Notes: generated by a model from the letters alone, not told the origin. A stretch of DNA of 64,000 nucleotides from Thalassospira lohafexi (GCF_002844275.1 NZ_NXGX01000002.1:372001-436000), one strand, 5' to 3'. Positions 42,875 to 52,544 are shown, numbered from the stretch's first letter. Numbers and translations are program-made.

Positions 42875-45028
42875 TTACCCGCGCGCGCGCTCCACAGTAT
42901 TGACCACCGGGGTTGCCCGCAAAGCGGCAATGATATTGGTCAGGTGTTTGACATCGACAACATCGACATCAATCAACATCTCAAAGAAATCCGTGGTGCG
43001 GTTGGTAAAGCGCAGATTGGTGATATTGCCATGATTCTTGGCGATCACACTGGTAATGGAACTAAGTGCGCCCTGCTCGTGCCCGACGGTCAAGCCCAGG
43101 CGCCCGATAAAGTGTTCAGGATCGCCATCATTGTCCCAGCCAACATCAAGCCAGCGTTCAGGCTGCTCGGTAAAGGTTTCAAGCGTGTCACAGTCAATCG
43201 TATGGATCGTAACGCCCTTACCTGTCGTCACAATCCCGACAATGCGGTCGCCCGGCAAGGGATGACAACACCCGGCATAATGCACCGCCATGCCCGGAAT
43301 AAGCCCCTTAAGCGGGATAGCATGCTCGTGCTTGCGGGTGCGCCCTTTTTCAAGCGGTATAATCTTGCGCGCGGTTTCGGTGTCTTTCGATCCCGGGAAT
43401 ACGGCATGAACAACTTCACGCCCGGTATGATGCCCTGCCCCGACCGAGCTTAGCAAAGACTCAACCGTCGGCAGTTTGAAGATTTTCAGAACACCATCGA
43501 TGGCCTTGTCGGAATAATCGTAGCCTTCCTGACGGAACGCCTTTTGCAGGATGGCTTTACCAAGGTCCTTGTATTGGTCTTCTTGCTGCTGGCGGATGAA
43601 CCGGCGAATTCGCGCGCGTGCTTTGCCGGTAACAACAAACCGTTCCCACGTCGGATTAGGCGTTTGTGCCTTAGACGTCACGATCTCAACCTGATCGCCG
43701 TTATTCAGCACGGTGCGCAACGGCACCATCGCCCCATTGACCTTCGCCCCGACACAGGTATCCCCGATGTGGGTATGGATCATATAGGCGAAATCAACCG
43801 GGGTCGCGCGTGCAGGCAATGCAATGACTTCGCCCTTCGGGCTAAAGCAAAACACCTGATCCTGGAACATTGCGAGCTTGGTGTGTTCAAGGAACTCTTC
43901 TGGCTCTGACGCATGTTCAAGAATATCCAGCAGATCGCGCAGCCAGCGATACTGCACACCTTCTTTTTGCGGGCCAGCCTTTTGCGAGCCACCTTCCTGC
44001 TTGTACGCCCAGTGTGCCGCAACACCGTTATCGTTGACTTCGTGCATCTCACGGGTACGTATTTGCACCTCGATACGATGGTTTTCCGGGCCAAGAACGG
44101 TTGTGTGGATGGACCGGTAGCCGTTCGGTTTTGGGGTCGAAATGTAATCCTTGAACCGCCCGGGTACGACTTTGTAATTGGCATGCAAATAGCCAAGAAC
44201 CTCGTAACATTGCGGCATATCTTCCACCAGCACCCGAAATGCCATGATGTCAGACAGCTCACCAAAGGTGATGTTCTTGCGCTGCATCTTCTGCCAGATA
44301 GAATATGGCCGTTTTTCACGCCCATAAATATCAACCTTCAGGCCCTGGCGCACGATAACGTCTTTAAGCTCTGAGACAATGCGATTAACAACATTGTCGT
44401 CCTTCTCGCGCAGGAATTCCAACCGGGCAAGGATCGAGTCACGGCCTTCAGGATTGATATGCTGAAACGCCAGATCTTCGAGCTCTTCCTTGATGTCATG
44501 CATACCGATGCGTTCAGCAAGCGGGGCATAAATTTCAAGCGTTTCTGCGGCAATGCGCACCCGTTTTTCGGGTTTGTCGATGTAATGCAACGTGCGCATA
44601 TTGTGCAGGCGATCCGCCAGTTTGACCAACAGAACCCGAATGTCTTCTGACATGGCAAGCAGCAGCTTGCGGAAGTTCTCGGCCTGCTTTGAATCGGCTG
44701 ATTTCAACTCGATCTGGGTCAGTTTGGTAACACCATCCACCATCTTGAGGATGTTGGTGCCAAACAGCTTGGTGATTTCTTCTGGCGTGGCATCGGTATC
44801 TTCGATGGTGTCATGCAGAAGCGCCGTGATGATCGTGTCGCAATCGAGCTTGTAATGGGTCAGAATGCCCGCGACTTCGATCGGATGGGAAAAATACGGA
44901 TCCCCCGAGGCGCGCTTTTGAGAACCATGTTTCTGGGTCGCATAGACATAGGCCCGATTAAGCGTGGTTTCGCACGCATCAGGGTCGTAAGCCTTTACCC
45001 GTTCAACAAGTTCATATTGACGCATCAT
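42875..45028 (-). CDS. rsh: bifunctional (p)ppGpp synthetase/hydrolase (RelA/SpoT homolog, Rsh)
   Basis: This enzyme makes and degrades the stringent-response alarmone. The 717-residue product has an HD hydrolase domain with H72-D73 in LLHDTIEDT (intact, so hydrolase-competent). The synthetase domain (about 230-350) has REKRPYSIWQKMQ and DIMAFRVLV. TGS follows at about 385-445 (FSPKGEVIALPARATPVDF), then a zinc-finger-like region with YAGCCHPLPGD, and ACT at the C-terminus. It lies downstream of rpoZ, the conserved order, with a terminator between them. It is likely the only long Rsh of the organism. Confidence 0.96.
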   Translation of the reverse strand: MMRQYELVERVKAYDPDACETTLNRAYVYATQKHGSQKRASGDPYFSHPIEVAGILTHYKLDCDTIITALLHDTIEDTDATPEEITKLFGTNILKMVDGVTKLTQIELKSADSKQAENFRKLLLAMSEDIRVLLVKLADRLHNMRTLHYIDKPEKRVRIAAETLEIYAPLAERIGMHDIKEELEDLAFQHINPEGRDSILARLEFLREKDDNVVNRIVSELKDVIVRQGLKVDIYGREKRPYSIWQKMQRKNITFGELSDIMAFRVLVEDMPQCYEVLGYLHANYKVVPGRFKDYISTPKPNGYRSIHTTVLGPENHRIEVQIRTREMHEVNDNGVAAHWAYKQEGGSQKAGPQKEGVQYRWLRDLLDILEHASEPEEFLEHTKLAMFQDQVFCFSPKGEVIALPARATPVDFAYMIHTHIGDTCVGAKVNGAMVPLRTVLNNGDQVEIVTSKAQTPNPTWERFVVTGKARARIRRFIRQQQEDQYKDLGKAILQKAFRQEGYDYSDKAIDGVLKIFKLPTVESLLSSVGAGHHTGREVVHAVFPGSKDTETARKIIPLEKGRTRKHEHAIPLKGLIPGMAVHYAGCCHPLPGDRIVGIVTTGKGVTIHTIDCDTLETFTEQPERWLDVGWDNDGDPEHFIGRLGLTVGHEQGALSSITSVIAKNHGNITNLRFTNRTTDFFEMLIDVDVVDVKHLTNIIAALRATPVVNTVERARG

Positions 45029-45100
45029 TCAGGGGGCATCTCCGCAAATCACGACTGGGGCACAAACCACGCCCCGTTCATAAGATAGTACGATTTAGAC

Positions 45101-45140
45101 AAAAAAAAGCCACGGAAGATAAACACCGTGGCTTTTCTTT
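45101..45140 (-). terminator. intrinsic terminator between rpoZ and rsh
   Basis: An 11-bp stem (AAAAGCCACGG / CCGTGGCTTTT) with a 10-base loop and flanking A and T runs lies 33 bases past the rpoZ stop on the minus strand. It should separate most rpoZ transcripts from rsh. Confidence 0.88.
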
Positions 45141-45172
45141 TGAAACGGTCTCACAACAACGTCGCTGTGACC

Positions 45173-45505
45173 TTATTCTTCTTCGGATGGTGCAACCACA
45201 CCAACCGACGCATCTTGTACAGCTTCTGCAACCAGTTTCGGTCCGAAATCATCTTCGGATTCTTCTGGTTCATCAGGTTCAACATGTCGCTGCAGACCCT
45301 GAACCAAGCCATTGCGCAGTTCGTCGAAATCAACTTTTTCTTCAGCGATTTCACGAAGCGAAACAACAGGGTTCTTATCGTTGTCACGATCAATGGTCAG
45401 TTCAGCGCCAGCCGAAATGTTGCGTGCACGCTGAGCAGCAATCATAACCAGCTCAAAGCGGTTCGGAATCTTGTCTACGCAATCTTCGACGGTAACGCGC
45501 GCCAT
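45173..45505 (-). CDS. rpoZ: DNA-directed RNA polymerase subunit omega
   Basis: Omega helps assemble RNA polymerase and forms one ppGpp site in proteobacteria. I start at ATG 45503-45505 ([20 protein letters not shown]), behind TGGAGAC, giving 110 residues. The core motif [19 protein letters not shown] and [23 protein letters not shown] are typical. The last 35 residues form an acidic tail ([14 protein letters not shown] and APSEEE), longer than E. coli omega but usual in alphaproteobacteria. Its position next to rsh fits the functional link. Confidence 0.96.
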   Translation of the reverse strand: MARVTVEDCVDKIPNRFELVMIAAQRARNISAGAELTIDRDNDKNPVVSLREIAEEKVDFDELRNGLVQGLQRHVEPDEPEESEDDFGPKLVAEAVQDASVGVVAPSEEE

Positions 45506-45614
45506 AAATGTCTCCAGAAAAACTTTTGGGGTGTCCAGACCGAGCTTTATAGCGCCGGATCGTTTGTGTTGCAACAGCGAAACCACACTTCAGAACAGGT
45601 TTTCACTGCATTTT

Positions 45615-46223
45615 TCAGCGATTTGCCTGTTGTCTGATCTGCTGATCGGATGGAAGATCGGAAATCAGGTCTTCGACCGACCTGTTCAGAACCGGATGCA
45701 CCCACCCTGGCGCAACATCGCGCAACGGCAAAAGAACAAACGCCCGTTCGGCCATTCTGGGATGGGGCACCTGAATTCCGCCATCTTCCGCGATCAACTC
45801 ACGGCCATAGGCCACCAGATCAAGATCAATCACCCGTGCGGCATTGCGTTCGCGACGCACCCGACCAAATTCAGATTCAACGTCATGCAAACGTGATAGC
45901 AAATCATGGGCCGAAAGATCCGTCGATAACCGCGCAACACCATTCACATACCATGGCTGATCGGAAACCGGCACCGGGGCTGTTTCATAAAATGATGACA
46001 CACAATCGACCAAAACATCGCCATCCTTGGCCAAATGTTCCAGTGCCGCCTTCAATGTTTGCGCTGGCGCACCATATTGATCGGTAGGCAGATTTGCACC
46101 GAAAGCGATCAGAATAGCGTTTTCAGACGTATGGTGACTGTTGGACGTCGACGAGGTGCTCACAAAGCAGGCTTTCGGGTCTGTGGGTGTCGGGAAAGAC
46201 GGCATATCTAAGGGAGTCAGCAT
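45615..46223 (-). CDS. folK: 2-amino-4-hydroxy-6-hydroxymethyldihydropteridine pyrophosphokinase
   Basis: HPPK transfers pyrophosphate from ATP to the pterin in folate synthesis. From ATG 46221-46223 the product has 202 residues. The enzyme core begins near residue 36 (NAILIAFGANLP), with FYETAPVPVSDQPWYVNG, ESEFGRVRRERNAARVIDLDLVAYG (ATP and magnesium motif) and VPHPRMAERAFVLLPLRDVAPGW. The first 35 residues (Ser/Thr-rich, SSTSNSHHTSEN) are extra for this family, and the start is uncertain; ATG 46205 also works. No strong ribosome site separates the options. Confidence 0.92.
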   Translation of the reverse strand: MLTPLDMPSFPTPTDPKACFVSTSSTSNSHHTSENAILIAFGANLPTDQYGAPAQTLKAALEHLAKDGDVLVDCVSSFYETAPVPVSDQPWYVNGVARLSTDLSAHDLLSRLHDVESEFGRVRRERNAARVIDLDLVAYGRELIAEDGGIQVPHPRMAERAFVLLPLRDVAPGWVHPVLNRSVEDLISDLPSDQQIRQQANR

Positions 46224-46344
46224 ATTCTGTCTATGACATTCTGTGACATTTTCACCTTTCCTTGTCCACCTACCCACGGTAAACATTTGGTGTTCCGTTT
46301 TTTTTAGGAACAGCATACTTAAATTTGATGTTTGAGGAATTTAT

Positions 46345-46959
46345 ATGATGATTTTTTACCCGCAAGAGCGGATCGGGCTCTTTATTGATGGCTCCAACCT
46401 CTACGCTGCGGCACGTGCGCTTGGTTTTGACATTGATTACAAACGCCTTTTGGAACTGTTTTCGCAAAAAGGTCAGTTGATCCGTGCATTTTACTACACG
46501 GCGCTGATTGAAGATCAGGAATATTCCCCCATTCGCCCGCTTGTCGATTGGCTTGATTACAACGGCTACACCATGGTCACAAAACCGACCAAGGAATTCA
46601 CCGATGCCACTGGCCGTCGCAAGATCAAAGGCAACATGGATATCGAGTTGGCGATTGACGTCATGGAAATGGCGCAACACCTTGATCATGTTGTTATTTT
46701 CTCAGGCGATGGTGATTTCCGCCGTCTGGTCGATGCCATCCAGCGCAAAGGTGTCCGTGTAACGGTTGTCTCCACGGTTAAATCGAACCCGCCGATGGTT
46801 GCCGATGAGCTGCGCCGTCAGGCCGACAATTTCATCGAACTGACCGACCTTGAAGGCACTATCGCACGCAAGGTTCAGCAACGTCGCGACGATGATCATC
46901 CTGATATTGATGATCACCCCGACCACCCTGAACTTGATGACGAGTTCGATTACACCTGA
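46345..46959 (+). CDS. NYN-domain (LabA/DUF88-like) putative ribonuclease with acidic His-rich tail
   Basis: NYN proteins have a PIN-like fold and are predicted or proven RNases. The 204-residue product has acidic positions expected at D15 (GLFIDGSNLY), D99 (KGNMDIELAID), D122 and D124 (FSGDGDFRRLV), followed by a VVSTVKSNPPMVADELRRQAD segment. Residues 181-204 form a tail of repeated Asp-His-Pro (DDHPDIDDHPDHPELDDEFD), which might bind metal. It is divergent from folK with 121 bases between. LabA-like genes are common in Rhodospirillales, but the target RNA is unknown. Confidence 0.9.
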   Translation: MMIFYPQERIGLFIDGSNLYAAARALGFDIDYKRLLELFSQKGQLIRAFYYTALIEDQEYSPIRPLVDWLDYNGYTMVTKPTKEFTDATGRRKIKGNMDIELAIDVMEMAQHLDHVVIFSGDGDFRRLVDAIQRKGVRVTVVSTVKSNPPMVADELRRQADNFIELTDLEGTIARKVQQRRDDDHPDIDDHPDHPELDDEFDYT

Positions 46960-47035
46960 TTGAACGCCGTGCCCGCCCATCCTGATCACGACCGGTTACG
47001 GCCCGCACCGTAACCGGCAAACTGTCAGATCTGCC

Positions 47036-47677
47036 ATGACCACCTATCAGCAGCCCGACCGAGATTGCCTGCTTTGCCCGCGCCTTGTTGAATTTCGCCG
47101 GGCAAATCAGGAAAAATTTCCCGATTTCTATAATGGCCCCGTTCGGCCATTTGGCCCGATTAATGCCCGACTTTTGATTGTCGGCCTTGCCCCCGGCCTA
47201 AAGGGTGCCAATGCCACAGGCCGCCCGTTTACCGGCGATTATGCCGGCGATCTTCTCTATGACACGCTCAAAAAATTTCGGTTTGCCAAGGGCACCTACG
47301 ACAAACGCCCTGATGACGGGCTGGAACTGCTTGATTGTCGCATTACCAACGCCGTTAAATGCGTTCCGCCGGAAAATAAACCGACCGGGCCAGAAGCCAA
47401 CACCTGCCGCCCATTCCTGATCAGTGAATTTGACGCGATGACCAACCTTTCGGCCATTTTGTGCCTTGGTCAGGTCGCCCATCAGGCGATGATGCGCACC
47501 TATGGCTTGAAGCTTTCAGCATTTAAATTCGCCCACCGTGCATCACATCGCATGGAAAATGGCATCACATTGTTTGATAGCTATCACTGTTCGCGCTACA
47601 ACACCCAGACCTATCGCCTGACGCCAGAGATGTTTGAAAACGTCTTTGTCGACATCCGCGCACATCTGGACGGTTAA
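47036..47677 (+). CDS. uracil-DNA glycosylase, family 5 (UDGb-like)
   Basis: The enzyme likely excises uracil and perhaps deaminated purines from DNA. The 213-residue product has motif [20 protein letters not shown] (50-68), where the usual catalytic Asp/Asn is replaced by the Ala-Gly of family 5. Motif B is [12 protein letters not shown] (182-191), with Cys where many family members have Pro. C14, C109 and C124, with C11 or C101, suit the four iron-sulfur ligands. recQ begins about 20 bases after its stop. The call as a glycosylase is firm; substrate range is not. Confidence 0.9.
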   Translation: MTTYQQPDRDCLLCPRLVEFRRANQEKFPDFYNGPVRPFGPINARLLIVGLAPGLKGANATGRPFTGDYAGDLLYDTLKKFRFAKGTYDKRPDDGLELLDCRITNAVKCVPPENKPTGPEANTCRPFLISEFDAMTNLSAILCLGQVAHQAMMRTYGLKLSAFKFAHRASHRMENGITLFDSYHCSRYNTQTYRLTPEMFENVFVDIRAHLDG

Positions 47678-47696
47678 ATTGCCCGATATACCACCC

Positions 47697-49529
47697 ATGC
47701 ACGACTTACTCGACCGACCTGCTCAACGTCTGCCGATTGACGTTCTGCGCGACGTTTTTGGCTATGACAGTTTTCGCGGTCAACAGGCAGAAGTCATTGA
47801 CCATGTGATTGCCGGCAACGATGCGCTTGTCCTGATGCCAACCGGCGGCGGCAAGTCGCTTTGCTATCAGGTTCCAGCCCTCTGCCGACCGGGGACGGCG
47901 ATTGTTGTCTCCCCCCTGATTGCCTTGATGAAAGATCAGGTCGACGCGCTAAGCCAGCTTGGTGTGAAGGCCGCCTTTATCAATTCGACACTGGCCCCCG
48001 ATGCCGCACGCGAGATCGAGGCACGTGCGATTGATGGCGACATCGATCTGCTTTATGTCGCACCGGAACGCTTTGCATCTGATCGATTTTTGAACCTTTT
48101 AGATCGCATTAGCATTTCGCTGTTTGCGATTGACGAGGCCCACTGCGTATCGCAATGGGGCCATGATTTCCGCCCGGAATACCGTCGCCTTGATCTGTTG
48201 CCGACGCGCTTTGCCCATGTGCCGCGCATTGCCCTTACCGCAACGGCAGACACACCAACGCGTAAAGACATCGCAGAAAACCTTCATCTGACGGATGCAC
48301 AGTGCTTTCTGACCGGCTTTGACCGCCCCAATATCACGTACCGGATTGAAACCAAGGGCAACGCCAAACAGCGGCTATTGTCATTCTTAAACCGTGAACA
48401 CGTCGAAGATGCCGGGATTGTCTATTGCCTGTCGCGTCGCAAAACCGAAGATATCGCCCAATGGCTGACCGATAATGGTCGCCCGGCCCTTCCCTATCAC
48501 GCCGGCTTGACACAGGACGTGCGCCAACGCCATCAGGACCGATTCCTGCGCGAAGATGGAATGATCATTTGCGCCACTGTGGCCTTTGGCATGGGGATCG
48601 ACAAACCCAACGTCCGGTTTGTCGCCCACCTCAATCTGCCCAAAAGCATGGAAGCCTATTATCAGGAAACCGGCCGTGCGGGCCGTGATGGATTGCCTGC
48701 CAATGCGTGGATGAATTACGACCTGTCTGACATCGTATCAATCCGCAGCATGGTCGCCGGCTCCGAAGCCCCCGAAGCGCAAAAGCGCATTGAATCGCGC
48801 AAACTCGACGCGCTTGTCGGTTTGGCCGAAACCACCAAATGCCGCCGACAAGTCATCTTGTCGTATTTTGGCGAAGATCGTCACGAACCGTGCGGTAATT
48901 GCGACACCTGTCTTGAGCCGGTGGAAACATGGGACGCGACCGAGGCATCACGTAAGGCCTTGTCGGCGGTTTACCGCACCGGACAGCGGTTTGGACCGGC
49001 CCATGTAATCGAAGTTTTGATCGGCCGCAAAACCGAAAAAATCCGTCAGAACGGCCACGATAATATTTCGGTATATGCGATTGGCAAAGACATCGCCCAG
49101 CCGCAATGGCGATCTGTTTTTCGTCAACTTCTGGCGATGGGGTATCTGCAAGTCGATGTCGAAGGTCATGGCGGCGTTTACCTGACCGAGGAATCACGAC
49201 CGGTCTTACGTGGCGAAAAAGTCGTTGAAATGCGTAAAGACCCGGGCGAAAGCAAACGCGCAACAACGCGGCGCCTGCGCGATTTCGATACCGAATTTGA
49301 AAATGAAGAAGACCGCGATCTTTGGGAACGGCTGCGTACCATGCGACGTGAGCTCGCCACGGGTCAGAATGTCCCGCCGTATGTGATCTTTAGCGACCGG
49401 ACACTTTGGGAAATGGTACGCTTCAAACCCCGCACCCTTGAAGACATGATGTCCATCAATGGCGTTGGCGTGAAAAAGCTCGACCAATATGGCTTGGCAT
49501 TTTTGGATGTGATGGACGGGCGGCGTTAA
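47697..49529 (+). CDS. recQ: ATP-dependent DNA helicase RecQ
   Basis: RecQ unwinds DNA 3' to 5' in recombination and repair. I start at ATG 47697 ([13 protein letters not shown]), giving 610 residues; no clear ribosome site marks the start and an upstream TTG in frame is possible. Walker [13 protein letters not shown] begins at residue 47. [21 protein letters not shown] is motif II with the aromatic-rich loop, [12 protein letters not shown] is motif VI, the RQC zinc site is [10 protein letters not shown] and an HRDC domain ends the protein ([21 protein letters not shown]). It is likely co-transcribed with the glycosylase gene. Confidence 0.95.
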   Translation: MHDLLDRPAQRLPIDVLRDVFGYDSFRGQQAEVIDHVIAGNDALVLMPTGGGKSLCYQVPALCRPGTAIVVSPLIALMKDQVDALSQLGVKAAFINSTLAPDAAREIEARAIDGDIDLLYVAPERFASDRFLNLLDRISISLFAIDEAHCVSQWGHDFRPEYRRLDLLPTRFAHVPRIALTATADTPTRKDIAENLHLTDAQCFLTGFDRPNITYRIETKGNAKQRLLSFLNREHVEDAGIVYCLSRRKTEDIAQWLTDNGRPALPYHAGLTQDVRQRHQDRFLREDGMIICATVAFGMGIDKPNVRFVAHLNLPKSMEAYYQETGRAGRDGLPANAWMNYDLSDIVSIRSMVAGSEAPEAQKRIESRKLDALVGLAETTKCRRQVILSYFGEDRHEPCGNCDTCLEPVETWDATEASRKALSAVYRTGQRFGPAHVIEVLIGRKTEKIRQNGHDNISVYAIGKDIAQPQWRSVFRQLLAMGYLQVDVEGHGGVYLTEESRPVLRGEKVVEMRKDPGESKRATTRRLRDFDTEFENEEDRDLWERLRTMRRELATGQNVPPYVIFSDRTLWEMVRFKPRTLEDMMSINGVGVKKLDQYGLAFLDVMDGRR

Positions 49530-49582
49530 TCACAGCCGCCCATCTATCTGAAGTCAAGTCAGGCTACTCGGGAAATGAGTTA

Positions 49583-50176
49583 CTAATCTGCAAGTCCGGC
49601 CTTGATCGCCGTGATGACCTCGTCATCAGCGGGTTTGACGCGCGTTTCAAAGCTGTTGATGAGCGCCCCGTCCCGACCAATCAGATATTTATGGAAGTTC
49701 CACTGCGGCGCATTATCCGCACCAAGTGTTTGTTCTGCCCACTTAAAAAATGGGTGAGCATCTGGTCCCTTGACCCCGGTTTTGGACGTCAGCGGGAAAT
49801 CGATATCAAAATTGACTTCACAAAAATCCTGAATTGCTGCGTCGTCACCATATTCCTGCCCCCCAAAATCACCTGACGGCACGCCCAGAACGACCAAACC
49901 ATCGTCCCTGTAATCGTCCCACAGCTTTTGCAGCCCCTCATATTGCGGCGTGTAACCACACATGGATGCGGTATTGACCAATAAGACGACCTTATCACGA
50001 TAATCTGACAGATTAATTTCACCACCATCAATGGCAGGAAATGAAAAGTCATACGCAGTGTGCGCATCACCCGATGCCATACTTCCTCTCCCGGAAAAAA
50101 TGACTGTTACAAAAAGAAGTGAAAACAATACAACGAATTGAAATGACTTGCTACTTGGGTAATCGCGTCTAGCCAT
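49583..50176 (-). CDS. exported glutathione peroxidase-family protein
   Basis: This is a thiol peroxidase of the glutathione peroxidase family. I start at ATG 50174-50176 (MARRDYPSSK), behind GGAGGAACG, giving 197 residues. Residues 11-28 form a hydrophobic signal or anchor, so the enzyme should act in the periplasm. Peroxidatic C73 lies in VNTASMCGYTPQYEGLQ; PSGDFGGQE carries the conserved Gln and PQWNFHKYLIG the Trp and Asn. No resolving cysteine is obvious. The gene overlaps the upstream oxidoreductase by 8 bases. Confidence 0.9.
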   Translation of the reverse strand: MARRDYPSSKSFQFVVLFSLLFVTVIFSGRGSMASGDAHTAYDFSFPAIDGGEINLSDYRDKVVLLVNTASMCGYTPQYEGLQKLWDDYRDDGLVVLGVPSGDFGGQEYGDDAAIQDFCEVNFDIDFPLTSKTGVKGPDAHPFFKWAEQTLGADNAPQWNFHKYLIGRDGALINSFETRVKPADDEVITAIKAGLAD

Positions 50177-50828
50177 ATCGTTCCTCCGTCCAGGGATCGG
50201 CGTTATTGTGATATCCACGTTCTTCCCAGAATCCCGGTTTGTCGTGCTTGGCGAAATTGATCTCGCGCACCCATTTCGTACTTTTCCAGAAATACAATTT
50301 CGGAATAACCACGCGAACCGGACCACCGTGCTCCTCGGTCAAGGGCTCACCTTCCCAATGGTGGGCGATGAGCACATCGTCATCAAGGAACTGATCAATT
50401 CGGACATTGGTCGTATAGCCGTCATGGGCGGTGAACAAAACATGCGTCACATCCTTGGTTGGCTTGACGATATCGGCCAGTGCCAACGCCGACACACCAT
50501 GCCAGTGATTGTCATATCGCGACCAACTGGTCACACAATGAATGTCATTCTTTGCCTGAACATTTGGCAAATCAAGAAGCCGCTCAAAATCAAGGATAAG
50601 CGGATTTTCCACCTCCCCCGTAATTGACAGTTCAAAAGCATCTGGGCTGATATGCGGTGTAATGCCAAGATCAAGAACCGGCCAATCCTTGACCAAACGT
50701 TGGCCCGGCGGCAAACGGTTCTCGTGCTTTTCATCCGCCGTACCGGTCAAAAGACGCCCGTCTTCGGCCCATTTGCGTTTGGCCGCAATCAGCTTGTCCT
50801 TGATTTTGCCACTGAAACTTTGCGTCAC
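50169..50828 (-). CDS. sulfite oxidase-like molybdopterin oxidoreductase
   Basis: The protein belongs to the oxidoreductase molybdopterin-binding domain family. The 219-residue product has the molybdenum-ligand cysteine at C98 in NDIHCVTSWSRYDNHWHGV, the EHGGPVRVVIPKLYFWKSTKWV segment and DKPGFWEERGYHNNADPW at the end. It has no Tat or Sec signal and no C-terminal dimerisation domain, so it is shorter than MsrP or true sulfite oxidase and probably cytoplasmic. It overlaps the peroxidase gene by 8 bases. Substrate is unknown. Confidence 0.88.
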   Translation of the reverse strand: MTQSFSGKIKDKLIAAKRKWAEDGRLLTGTADEKHENRLPPGQRLVKDWPVLDLGITPHISPDAFELSITGEVENPLILDFERLLDLPNVQAKNDIHCVTSWSRYDNHWHGVSALALADIVKPTKDVTHVLFTAHDGYTTNVRIDQFLDDDVLIAHHWEGEPLTEEHGGPVRVVIPKLYFWKSTKWVREINFAKHDKPGFWEERGYHNNADPWTEERYG

Positions 50829-50856
50829 AGAACTCTCCTTTACTACAAGCTGATAC

Positions 50857-50897
50857 GAAAAATGGCGCCGACATGTTCACCATGACGACGCCATTTA
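50857..50897 (-). terminator. intrinsic terminator after smpB
   Basis: The outer stem AAATGGCG / CGCCATTT continues inward with CATG/CATG pairing, and TTTTTCG follows on the minus strand. It lies 64 bases past the smpB stop and ahead of the oxidoreductase gene. Confidence 0.85.
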
Positions 50898-50960
50898 ATC
50901 ACTAAATCGTGGGCCGCGTGCAATTCACATGCGCGCGATGTTACCCGCTAACATTCAATA

Positions 50961-51437
50961 TCAGCTGAAATCGCGCAGAATACGCGCTTTATCGCGCTGC
51001 CAATCACGCGCTTTAACTGCTTCTCGCTTATCGGCTTTTTTCTTGCCTTCTGCGATGGCGACTTCAAGTTTGGCGATGCCGCGTTCCGTAAAATACAGCT
51101 TCACGGGAACAAGGGTGAAACCCTTTTTGTTCAACGCGTCGTGCATCTTTGTGATTTCACGCTTACGCAGCAGCAACTTGCGCGGACGGCGTTCTTCGTG
51201 GCCGAACGGCATTTTGCTTTGATATTCAGGAATATAGCAGTTCACTAGCCAAACTTCGCCATTTTTGGCCTCGGCATAGGATTCCTGAATATTGCCTTTG
51301 CCTTCGCGCAGCGATTTGACCTCGGTTCCACGCAAAACGATCCCGGCTTCAAAAGTTTCCGTCAGGAAAAAATCAAAGCGGGCTCGCCTGTTTTGCGCGA
51401 CAATATTCGTGTTATCTGTCTCTTTCTTGGGTGCCAT
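50961..51437 (-). CDS. smpB: SsrA-binding protein SmpB
   Basis: SmpB carries tmRNA to stalled ribosomes for trans-translation. The 158-residue product has NRRARFDFFLTETFEAGIVLRGTEVKSLREG, ESYAEAKNGEVWLVNCYIPEY and the basic C-terminal tail KADKREAVKARDWQRDKARILRDF that enters the decoding site. It is 17 bases downstream of dapA, a common alphaproteobacterial pair. No tmRNA gene is seen beside it. Confidence 0.97.
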   Translation of the reverse strand: MAPKKETDNTNIVAQNRRARFDFFLTETFEAGIVLRGTEVKSLREGKGNIQESYAEAKNGEVWLVNCYIPEYQSKMPFGHEERRPRKLLLRKREITKMHDALNKKGFTLVPVKLYFTERGIAKLEVAIAEGKKKADKREAVKARDWQRDKARILRDFS

Positions 51438-51454
51438 AAATCAGCTTTAATCGC

Positions 51455-52336
51455 CTAGTGGCCGAGAATACCAGCGCCCTTAAGCGCGGCTTCGACCTTG
51501 CGTTTGGTTTCATCGGCAATCTCGACCATCGGCAGACGCATATGACGTCCACACAGGCCGAGAAGTTCTGCCGCGTATTTTACAGGTCCGGGGCTCGATT
51601 CACAGAACATCGCCTTGTGAACCGGCATCAGTCGATAATTCAACTCCTGAACCTTCGAAAGGTTCCCTGCCGCCCATGCACTATGAAGATCAGCGCAGAG
51701 TTTCGGGGCAATATTTGATGTCACCGAAATGCAACCATGTCCGCCCTGTGCAAGGAACGGAACAATTGTCCCGTCTTCGCCCGAAAGCTGACAGAAATCA
51801 GCCCCTGCTGCCAAACGGGTCAATGCAGGACGCTCAAGATCGCTGGTCGCATCTTTAACACCAACAATGCGCGGCAGTTTCGCAAGCGACGCCATGGTGT
51901 CAACCGACATGTCAACGGTCGAACGGCCCGGAATGTTGTAAATCACAATCGGGATGTCGGTCGCATCGTGAATTGCTTTGTAATGCGCATGCAGTCCCGC
52001 CTGGGTCGGTTTGTTGTAATAAGGTGTCACAACAAGGGCTGCATCCGCCCCGGCATTCTGGGCATGACGTGTCAGCGAAACGGCTTCTGCAGTCGAATTT
52101 GACCCTGTACCGGCAATAACCGGACCGCGCCCCTTGGCAACTTCCAGTGCCAGTTCAACCACGCGATGGTGTTCGGCATGGCTAAGGGTCGGCGATTCAC
52201 CGGTGGTTCCGACAGGCACAACACCCGCCGTGCCCTGTTTAAGCTGCCAATCCACAAAATCCTGGAACGCCTTTTCATCGATCGCACCATCACGGTCAAA
52301 CGGTGTAATCAAAGCGGTAATAGAACCCTTAAACAT
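51455..52336 (-). CDS. dapA: 4-hydroxy-tetrahydrodipicolinate synthase
   Basis: DapA condenses pyruvate and aspartate semialdehyde in lysine and diaminopimelate synthesis. I start at ATG 52334-52336 (MFKGSITALITPF), behind GGAGATCTCT, giving 293 residues. The catalytic set is intact: T44-T45 (GTTGESPT), Y133 (VIYNIPGRS) and Schiff-base K161 (VGVKDATSD). It is first in the dapA-smpB unit and divergent from the transglycosylase gene, so two peptidoglycan-related functions share the 208-bp intergenic region. Confidence 0.96.
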   Translation of the reverse strand: MFKGSITALITPFDRDGAIDEKAFQDFVDWQLKQGTAGVVPVGTTGESPTLSHAEHHRVVELALEVAKGRGPVIAGTGSNSTAEAVSLTRHAQNAGADAALVVTPYYNKPTQAGLHAHYKAIHDATDIPIVIYNIPGRSTVDMSVDTMASLAKLPRIVGVKDATSDLERPALTRLAAGADFCQLSGEDGTIVPFLAQGGHGCISVTSNIAPKLCADLHSAWAAGNLSKVQELNYRLMPVHKAMFCESSPGPVKYAAELLGLCGRHMRLPMVEIADETKRKVEAALKGAGILGH

Positions 52337-52544
52337 AGAGATCTCCAAATCTTGGATGGATTGAAAGCGGACGCGAAAATAGCGGCTGTTGGTCATTCCC
52401 GCAAGCACTGTATACATTAATAAGTCGGTTCTGCGATTGCGGTTGCAATTTCCGACGAGGACTGTTTGGCTTTTGTCAAATTCACTGCCATAATGCGCAG
52501 GTCTAAAGCGCAAAAGCTGCCGAAAGGCACAAGGGGACAATTAC

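Noticed and set aside
50829-50960. tmRNA gene next to smpB
   Set aside because: The gap is only about 130 bases and is filled by a terminator; tmRNA would need about 300 or more.
52409-52416. TGTATACA, also at 11593-11600, as a GntR-type operator
   Set aside because: An 8-base palindrome is expected about once in 65 kb, so two copies without a linked regulator are not evidence.
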